Assembly (NCBI GenBank): GCA_015234525.1
Contig: JADGMX010000041.1
Coordinates: 248,001-312,000 of the forward strand
Direction of reading: 5' to 3'
Source of the DNA: Flavobacterium sp.
GTDB taxonomy: Bacteria > Bacteroidota > Bacteroidia > Flavobacteriales > Flavobacteriaceae
Length of the DNA: 64,000 bases
Positions 58,756 through 64,000 of the stretch are shown piece by piece; the stretch's first letter is position 1, and the number at the start of each line of letters is the position of its first letter. The notes under the pieces were generated by a model, which made no database searches, had not been told where the DNA came from, and saw only the letters and a program-made list of their open reading frames with translations. Made by a program: the position numbers and the translations under genes.

Positions 58756-60342
58756 ATGCAGAAACTTGTTGCGTTTGTGGTTCTTCTTATCGGATGTTCT
58801 GTAACTGCACAGAACCTCACTACCGACAATGCATTTGGACAAAACGGACACACAATAACTTCAATTAAAAATCGTCAAGCAAGTATCGCATCGCTTGGTT
58901 TGCAGTCCAATAAAAAGATAATTGCATGCGGTTCGGCCTTTGACGGAAGCTCCAATCAATTGGTACTGACACGCTATTCCACCGATGGACTTCTCGATAA
59001 ATCCTTTGGAACTGCCGGACGAGTGGTTTTACCGATTGGAACGTACATGCAATACGAATCAAATTCGGTTCACATTCTAAAAAACAATTCAATTCTCGTA
59101 GCGGCAACCGATGGCGCCAAGTCGGATCAGCATATCGTCTTGCTTAAATTTCACCCAAACGGAAGTCAGGATCGAAACTTCGGCAAGAACGGAATCGCTC
59201 GCGTAAATCTGCCGCAAAAGTCAGTTGCCTCATCAATAGCTGTTCAATCTGACGGAAAAATTATTGTTGGTGGTAAAATCTCTGAAGAATATTCACTTGA
59301 TTATACAGACTTTCTTGTCGGACGTTTCCTTCCAAACGGATCTCCGGATGAAAGTTTTGGCGTAAACGGTTTTACGATGATCAATTTCGGTACAACGACC
59401 AACCGGCATGTGGTGAGTGAAGACGTTGTTCATTCCCTAAAAATCCAACCAGACGGAAAAATAATTGCCGCCGGATTTACTTTTGCCGAACCCTCGAACA
59501 GCACTTCAGATTTTGCCATGCTGCGGTTAAATTTTGACGGCAGCCCAGACACGACTTTCGGCAAGAACGGTCGCGTGATTACCAATTTTGGCCGGGGCGA
59601 AATTGCCGAATCGATTCAGCTTGCCGATGATGGTAAAATCCTTTTAAGCGGAATCTACTACTATAACGACGACGCCTCGCAGAAGATTTGTCTGGCAAAA
59701 TATAATAGCGATGGAACATTGGACACAAATTTTGGCATCAATGGTAAAGTGGTGAATGATTTTAATAACGATGCGAACTCCGGTTTTGCATTCGCATCAC
59801 ATTTACAGCCTGACGGAAAGTTGATTGTTGGCGGTTACGTCGATAACACTTCGGTTGACCTTTTCTTACAGCGATTTAATGCTGATGGAACGCCTGATGT
59901 TTCTTTCGGCTTCGACGGTCAGTTGACAATTGATCGCGGTGCTGACGAAACGGCAAATGTCATTTTCCCTTTGGCTGATGGTTCGCTTCTTTTGGGCGGT
60001 GGATCCCGACGAGGTTCAAAGCGGGATTTTTTACTGACTAAAGTCAAAACCCATTTAAAATCGAACTTTAAATTTGGAGCTGATTCTTTTTCGGTTAGTC
60101 CGAATCCATTCAAGAAATATATCGACGTCGAATTCAACATGATCCAAAACGAACCGATCGTGATTGAGGTTCGCGACGCCTTAGGTAATAATGTGACTTC
60201 TGTCGTGCCGGAAAAAATTGGCGGTAAAGGAGGCGTTTCAGAACGCATCAACTTTCCAGATACCTTATCGGCCGGCATGTATTATTTGAATATTTCTGCA
60301 GGCGACCGGGTTTCAACAGTGCGTATTCAAAAGCACGATTAG
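58756..60342 (+). CDS. Secreted delta-60-repeat protein with T9SS C-terminal sorting domain
   Basis: Repeats such as FLPNGSPDESFGVNG, NFDGSPDTTFGKNG, NSDGTLDTNFGING; C-terminal FSVSPNPFKKYIDVEF...GMYYLNISAGDRVSTVRIQKHD. Confidence 0.9.
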   Translation: MQKLVAFVVLLIGCSVTAQNLTTDNAFGQNGHTITSIKNRQASIASLGLQSNKKIIACGSAFDGSSNQLVLTRYSTDGLLDKSFGTAGRVVLPIGTYMQYESNSVHILKNNSILVAATDGAKSDQHIVLLKFHPNGSQDRNFGKNGIARVNLPQKSVASSIAVQSDGKIIVGGKISEEYSLDYTDFLVGRFLPNGSPDESFGVNGFTMINFGTTTNRHVVSEDVVHSLKIQPDGKIIAAGFTFAEPSNSTSDFAMLRLNFDGSPDTTFGKNGRVITNFGRGEIAESIQLADDGKILLSGIYYYNDDASQKICLAKYNSDGTLDTNFGINGKVVNDFNNDANSGFAFASHLQPDGKLIVGGYVDNTSVDLFLQRFNADGTPDVSFGFDGQLTIDRGADETANVIFPLADGSLLLGGGSRRGSKRDFLLTKVKTHLKSNFKFGADSFSVSPNPFKKYIDVEFNMIQNEPIVIEVRDALGNNVTSVVPEKIGGKGGVSERINFPDTLSAGMYYLNISAGDRVSTVRIQKHD

Positions 60343-60384
60343 GTTTTTCTGATTTCAATTCTTTGCGTATCTTGAAATAAAAAC

Positions 60385-61812
60385 GTGATGAAAAAGCCTA
60401 TAACCGGAAAAAACCTGATTAAAATCGGATTTAAACAGTCGGCTATTCTTGGGAAAGTTATTGACATTGCGAACAATAGCTACAGGAATCAATCAAAGCC
60501 GGAAGTCCTGCGATTATTAAAAAAACTTGTCCTATATCCTGAGAATTTTCTCGACGACGAAATTTTGGGAACGATTGCCAAGGAATTGGCTGCTGAAGCT
60601 GCTATTCCGAAAAACCAATCAATTTCCCTTTTGGAAACGCCGGAATCGTTTGCCATTTACGGTGCTGAACACATCGAAGAAGGCGCGCGAAATCAGATGG
60701 AGATTGCGATGAAATTGCCTGTTTCGGTTGCCGGCGCGCTGATGCCTGACGCGCATCAGGGCTATGGTCTCCCGATTGGCGGCGTACTTGCCGTTGATAA
60801 TGCTGTTATTCCCTATGGTGTGGGCGTCGATATCGGCTGTCGGATGGCGCTGTCGATTTATGATATTCCGGTTGAGAAACTATTAACCGACCAGGCTAAG
60901 TTTAAGCGTGAGATTGTGGCGAACACCAAATTTGGCGCGGGACAAAATTTTACTGGCAACGCCCGGGCGGATCATGCGGTTTTAGATAAACCTGAATTTA
61001 ATTTGGTGCCTTTTATTAAAAACCTAAAAGATAAAGCTTGGGCGCAACTCGGAACCTCGGGCGGCGGAAACCATTTTGTCGAATTTGGCATTATCGATTT
61101 TGAAGCGCGCGACGAAATTCTAAACATCGACCGCGGAAGCTATGTGGCTTTATTGACACACTCCGGGTCGCGGGGCTTGGGCGCCACCATTGCCGGGCAT
61201 TATACAAAAGTTGCCAAGGAAATCACTAAACTTCCAAAAGAAGCCATTAACCTGGCGTATCTCGACCTCAGTACCAACGCCGGTCAGGAATATTGGATGG
61301 CAATGAATCTTGCCGGCGATTATGCTTCGGCGTGTCATGAAGTGATTCACCATAAGATTTCAAAATCGATCGGCGGAAACCTGCTTGCAAAAGTTGAAAA
61401 TCATCACAATTTTGCATGGAAGGAGATTGTTAATGGCCAAGAAGTCATCGTTCATCGCAAGGGCGCAACACCGGCAGGCAAAGGCGTTATGGGAATCATA
61501 CCCGGAAGCATGACCGCACCCGGATTTTTAGTTCGCGGGAAAGGTGAGCAGGCATCGATCAATTCGGCTTCTCATGGCGCGGGTCGGCAGATGAGCAGAA
61601 CACAAGCGATCAAGAATATTACGGGAGCCGAAATGAAGCAGGTGTTGAGTGATTATGGCGTATCGCTGATTGGTGCGGGCAGGGACGAGGCGCCAATGGC
61701 ATATAAAGATATTAATCTGGTAATGGCATCTCAAAAAGAACTTGTGGATGTGGTGGCCAAATTTACGCCGAAGATCGTGAGGATGGCAGACGACGGGAGT
61801 CGCGAGGATTAG
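60385..61812 (+). CDS. rtcB: RtcB family RNA ligase
   Basis: MPDAHQGYGLPIGGVLA, GVGVDIGCRMALS, LGTSGGGNHFVEFG, HSGSRGLGA, RKGATPAGKGVMGIIPGSM, SHGAGRQMSR. Confidence 0.93.
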   Translation: MMKKPITGKNLIKIGFKQSAILGKVIDIANNSYRNQSKPEVLRLLKKLVLYPENFLDDEILGTIAKELAAEAAIPKNQSISLLETPESFAIYGAEHIEEGARNQMEIAMKLPVSVAGALMPDAHQGYGLPIGGVLAVDNAVIPYGVGVDIGCRMALSIYDIPVEKLLTDQAKFKREIVANTKFGAGQNFTGNARADHAVLDKPEFNLVPFIKNLKDKAWAQLGTSGGGNHFVEFGIIDFEARDEILNIDRGSYVALLTHSGSRGLGATIAGHYTKVAKEITKLPKEAINLAYLDLSTNAGQEYWMAMNLAGDYASACHEVIHHKISKSIGGNLLAKVENHHNFAWKEIVNGQEVIVHRKGATPAGKGVMGIIPGSMTAPGFLVRGKGEQASINSASHGAGRQMSRTQAIKNITGAEMKQVLSDYGVSLIGAGRDEAPMAYKDINLVMASQKELVDVVAKFTPKIVRMADDGSRED

Positions 61813-61835
61813 CAGATATTTCATGACATTGGCCA

Positions 61836-61931
61836 AAGCCCTAGCCCTGATGGAAGTGGAAATCCTTTTTTAAGCGGAGCATCGCGGAGTGAAAAAAAGA
61901 TTGCAGCGAACAGCAGGAAATAGCTCCTGAT
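61836..61931 (-). repeat. Dispersed structured intergenic element, class I copy (k)
   Basis: Reverse complement CAGGAGCTATTTCCTGCTGTTCGCTGCAATCTTTTTTTCACTCCGC...TTAAAAAAGGATTTCCACTTCCATCAGGGCTAGGGCT. Confidence 0.85.
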
Positions 61932-61973
61932 CAAAATCGGGGTAGCCATAAAGCTTTGCCCGCATCTGTTTCT

Positions 61974-61981
61974 TATCTTTG
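61974..61981 (+). promoter_or_regulatory. -7 box TATCTTTG upstream of exonuclease gene
   Basis: Matches TAnnTTTG; about 17 nt upstream of ATG 61999. Confidence 0.6.
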
Positions 61982-61998
61982 CAATCTAATACTTGAAA

Positions 61999-62775
61999 AT
62001 GGAATTAAAGCTCACAAGACCAATTTGCTTTTTCGACCTGGAAACAACAGGAATGGACATTTGCAAAGACCGGATCGTCGAAATATCGATATTTAAGGTT
62101 TATCCCAATGGTAACAAGGAAAGCAGGACCTGGCTTGTGAATCCGGAAATGCCGATTCCGGCGGTGACCACTGCGGTTCACGGAATTACGAACGAAAAAG
62201 TTGCCGGCGAACCAACGTTTAAAGAATTGTCGCATACGATTTACAATATGATCAAGGATTCGGATCTGGCCGGTTATAATTCAGACCGTTTCGATATCCC
62301 GCTTTTGGCCGAAGAACTGCTTCGCGCAGGACTGGATTTCGATATGAAGAGTCGTGTGAGTGTCGATGTTCAGACGATTTTTCACAAAAAAGAAGAACGT
62401 ACCCTTAGCGCGGCCTATCGTTTTTATTGCAATCAAACCCTTGAAAACGCGCATAGTGCCGAGGCTGATACGATGGCGACTTACGAAATTTTAAAGGGAC
62501 AATTGGAAAGATATCCGGATTTGGAAAATGACATTAAATCGCTTTCCGAGTTTACGACGCGAAAGAAATCGGTTGATTTTGCCGGATTTATCGTTCTTGA
62601 CAAAGATGGCGAGGAATGTTTTTCATTCGGCAAGCACAAAGGTGTTAAAGTGGCAAAAGTCCTCGAAGCTGAACCCGGTTATTACGGTTGGATTCAGAAC
62701 GCCGACTTTCCGCTTTATACCAAAAAAGTACTGACGGCAATCAAATTGAGAAAATTGAATACGAAGGTGAGTTGA
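61999..62775 (+). CDS. DnaQ-like 3'-5' exonuclease
   Basis: RPICFFDLETTGMDICKDRIVEISIFKV, AVHGITNEKVAGEPTFKEL, LAGYNSDRFDIPLLAEEL, AHSAEADTMATYEIL. Confidence 0.92.
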   Translation: MELKLTRPICFFDLETTGMDICKDRIVEISIFKVYPNGNKESRTWLVNPEMPIPAVTTAVHGITNEKVAGEPTFKELSHTIYNMIKDSDLAGYNSDRFDIPLLAEELLRAGLDFDMKSRVSVDVQTIFHKKEERTLSAAYRFYCNQTLENAHSAEADTMATYEILKGQLERYPDLENDIKSLSEFTTRKKSVDFAGFIVLDKDGEECFSFGKHKGVKVAKVLEAEPGYYGWIQNADFPLYTKKVLTAIKLRKLNTKVS

Positions 62776-62780
62776 TGTTG

Positions 62781-62845
62781 GGGAAATTTGAAAATTTGAA
62801 GATTTGAAAATTAGCGGCCGGAGGTAATTTGGAAATGTAGCAATG
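62781..62845. repeat. Low-complexity degenerate repeat (GAAATTTGAAAATTTGAAGATTTGAAAATT...TTGGAAATGTAGCAATG)
   Basis: Same words as 3261-3345 including TGGAAATGTAGCAATG. Confidence 0.6.
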
Positions 62846-62865
62846 AGCACCTTTCTTCTCCTTTT

Positions 62866-62904
62866 AGCCAAAACCTAACAGCCGAAACCTAACACCCAAA
62901 ACCC
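62866..62904. repeat. Short tandem repeat, 14-bp unit AGCC(A/G)AAACCTAAC
   Basis: AGCCAAAACCTAAC AGCCGAAACCTAAC ACCCAAAACCC. Confidence 0.6.
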
Positions 62905-62910
62905 AAAAGA

Positions 62911-63522
62911 ATGAAAATCCTTTGTGTAGGCCGCAATTACGCCAAACATATCGAAGAGTTGAACAACGAGCGTCCGGATTCACCGGTGATTTTTTTAAAG
63001 CCGGATACCGCGATTCATGCCAAAGATCAGCCGTTTTACATTCCGGAATTCTCCAATGATGTGCATCACGAAGTCGAGCTCTTGGTTAAAATCAACAAGG
63101 TCGGGAAGTACATCGATCAGAAATTTGCGCATAAATATTATGACCAAATCGGTTTGGGAATCGACTTTACCGCGCGCGATCTTCAGCAAAAGCTTAAGGA
63201 TAAAGGCCTTCCGTGGGAAATTTCAAAAGCGTTCGACGGCTCGGCGCTCATCGGGGATTTTTTGCCGAAAAGTAGTTTGTTGTCAAAACAAAACATTAAT
63301 TTTGAATTGAAAAAAAACGGAGAAACGGTGCAGAGCGGGGATTCAGCTCATATGATCTGGAAAATCGACGAACTCATAGCCTATATTTCTCAGTATTTTA
63401 CACTAAAAACTGGCGATATTATTTTTACCGGGACACCTGAAGGCGTTGCCGCGATAAAACCCAACGACGTTTTAGAAGGATTTATAGAAAACAACAAACT
63501 ATTCAGATTACAGGTAAAATAA
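62911..63522 (+). CDS. Fumarylacetoacetate hydrolase family protein
   Basis: KILCVGRNYAKHIEELNNE, PVIFLKPDTAI, HHEVELLVKI, GLGIDFTARDLQ, FTGTPEGVAAI. Confidence 0.93.
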   Translation: MKILCVGRNYAKHIEELNNERPDSPVIFLKPDTAIHAKDQPFYIPEFSNDVHHEVELLVKINKVGKYIDQKFAHKYYDQIGLGIDFTARDLQQKLKDKGLPWEISKAFDGSALIGDFLPKSSLLSKQNINFELKKNGETVQSGDSAHMIWKIDELIAYISQYFTLKTGDIIFTGTPEGVAAIKPNDVLEGFIENNKLFRLQVK

Positions 63523-63866
63523 TGGCTTTACATTACAATTTAGCAAAAGTTTACGCACTTTCAGACAACGATCCTGAATTTGTAAATCAGATTATCACAC
63601 TTTTTATCACAGAAGTACCACAGGATCTGACGCAAATCAAGCTCGGAATCAAAGCAAAAGATCATAAACTTGCATACAGTTACGCGCACAAAATCAAGCC
63701 TACACTCGATTTGTTGGGAATGAACCTCGCTTTCGAGGAAATTCTGCAGGTAGAAGCCTGGACAAAGCGCGAAGGCAAACGAAAGGAAATCAACGATACT
63801 TTCGACAGCATTGAATCGCAGATCGAAAAAGCGGTAAAAGAGATCAAAAAGGATTTTAATTTGTAA
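63522..63866 (+). CDS. Stand-alone Hpt domain phosphotransfer protein
   Basis: LAYSYAHKIKPTLDLLGMN around the phospho-acceptor His; LFITEVPQDLTQIK. Confidence 0.85.
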   Translation: MALHYNLAKVYALSDNDPEFVNQIITLFITEVPQDLTQIKLGIKAKDHKLAYSYAHKIKPTLDLLGMNLAFEEILQVEAWTKREGKRKEINDTFDSIESQIEKAVKEIKKDFNL

Positions 63867-63874
63867 GATTATTT

Positions 63875-63961
63875 GGGCGTGCCCTTTCAGGTCGGGCTGT
63901 TCATTCCCATCTTTTTTGGCTTATCAGCACAAAAAAGGATGTCCTTTTCCATCCCTCACGC
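63875..63961 (+). repeat. Dispersed structured intergenic element, class II copy (l)
   Basis: GGGCGTGCCCTTTCAGGTCGGGCTGTTCATTCCCATCTTTTTTGG...CAAAAAAGGATGTCCTTTTCCATCCCTCACGC; GCGTG/CACGC and GGG/CCC pairings. Confidence 0.8.
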
Positions 63962-64000
63962 ATTGTCGGTACATCAGCGCGTTTCTAAAATTTTCATCCT

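Noticed and set aside
60385-61812. RtcB as part of an RNA-repair/tRNA-defence operon
   Set aside because: Neighbours (delta-60-repeat protein, DnaQ-like exonuclease after an intergenic element) are separate units; no RtcA, RtcR or toxin partner seen.
1-64000. CRISPR array, prophage, IS element or restriction/defence island
   Set aside because: No regularly spaced direct repeats, transposase, integrase, phage structural or nuclease-defence proteins were recognised.

Overview
This 64 kb window is a chromosomal segment from a Bacteroidetes genome, most likely Flavobacteriaceae. The evidence is TAnnTTTG-type -7 promoter boxes, two proteins with type IX secretion (T9SS) C-terminal sorting domains, Bacteroidetes-type SecA and LepB, and a two-motif DnaJ. 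It is mostly dense housekeeping content: recF, ribH, mutL, two rhomboids, lepB, dapB, parAB, methylmalonyl-CoA mutase subunits with meaB and a cobalamin adenosyltransferase, udk, trxB, grpE-dnaJ, two ABC-F genes, secA, hsp20, an E2 acyltransferase, rtcB, and one tRNA-Pro(TGG). I saw no prophage, transposase, CRISPR array or classical defence island. The strongest non-coding signal is a dispersed family of about 75-115 bp structured intergenic elements, roughly 12 copies in 64 kb. Each has conserved flanking boxes around a sequence-variable hairpin. Short outer stems covary between copies (CCTG/CAGG, CCCG/CGGG, CCGG/CCGG; GTG/CAC, GGG/CCC; GCGTT/AACGC, GCGTG/CACGC), and a G next to an ATC/GAT clamp is unpaired in most copies. 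Other points of interest are a sigma-54-type response regulator with GAFTSA and no HTH beside a one-domain DEAD-box-like protein, a PadR-PspC-DUF2807 locus, a TonB-CTD-like gene coupled inside the mutA-mutB operon, and a short MutA. All calls are by reading only; no database search was run.
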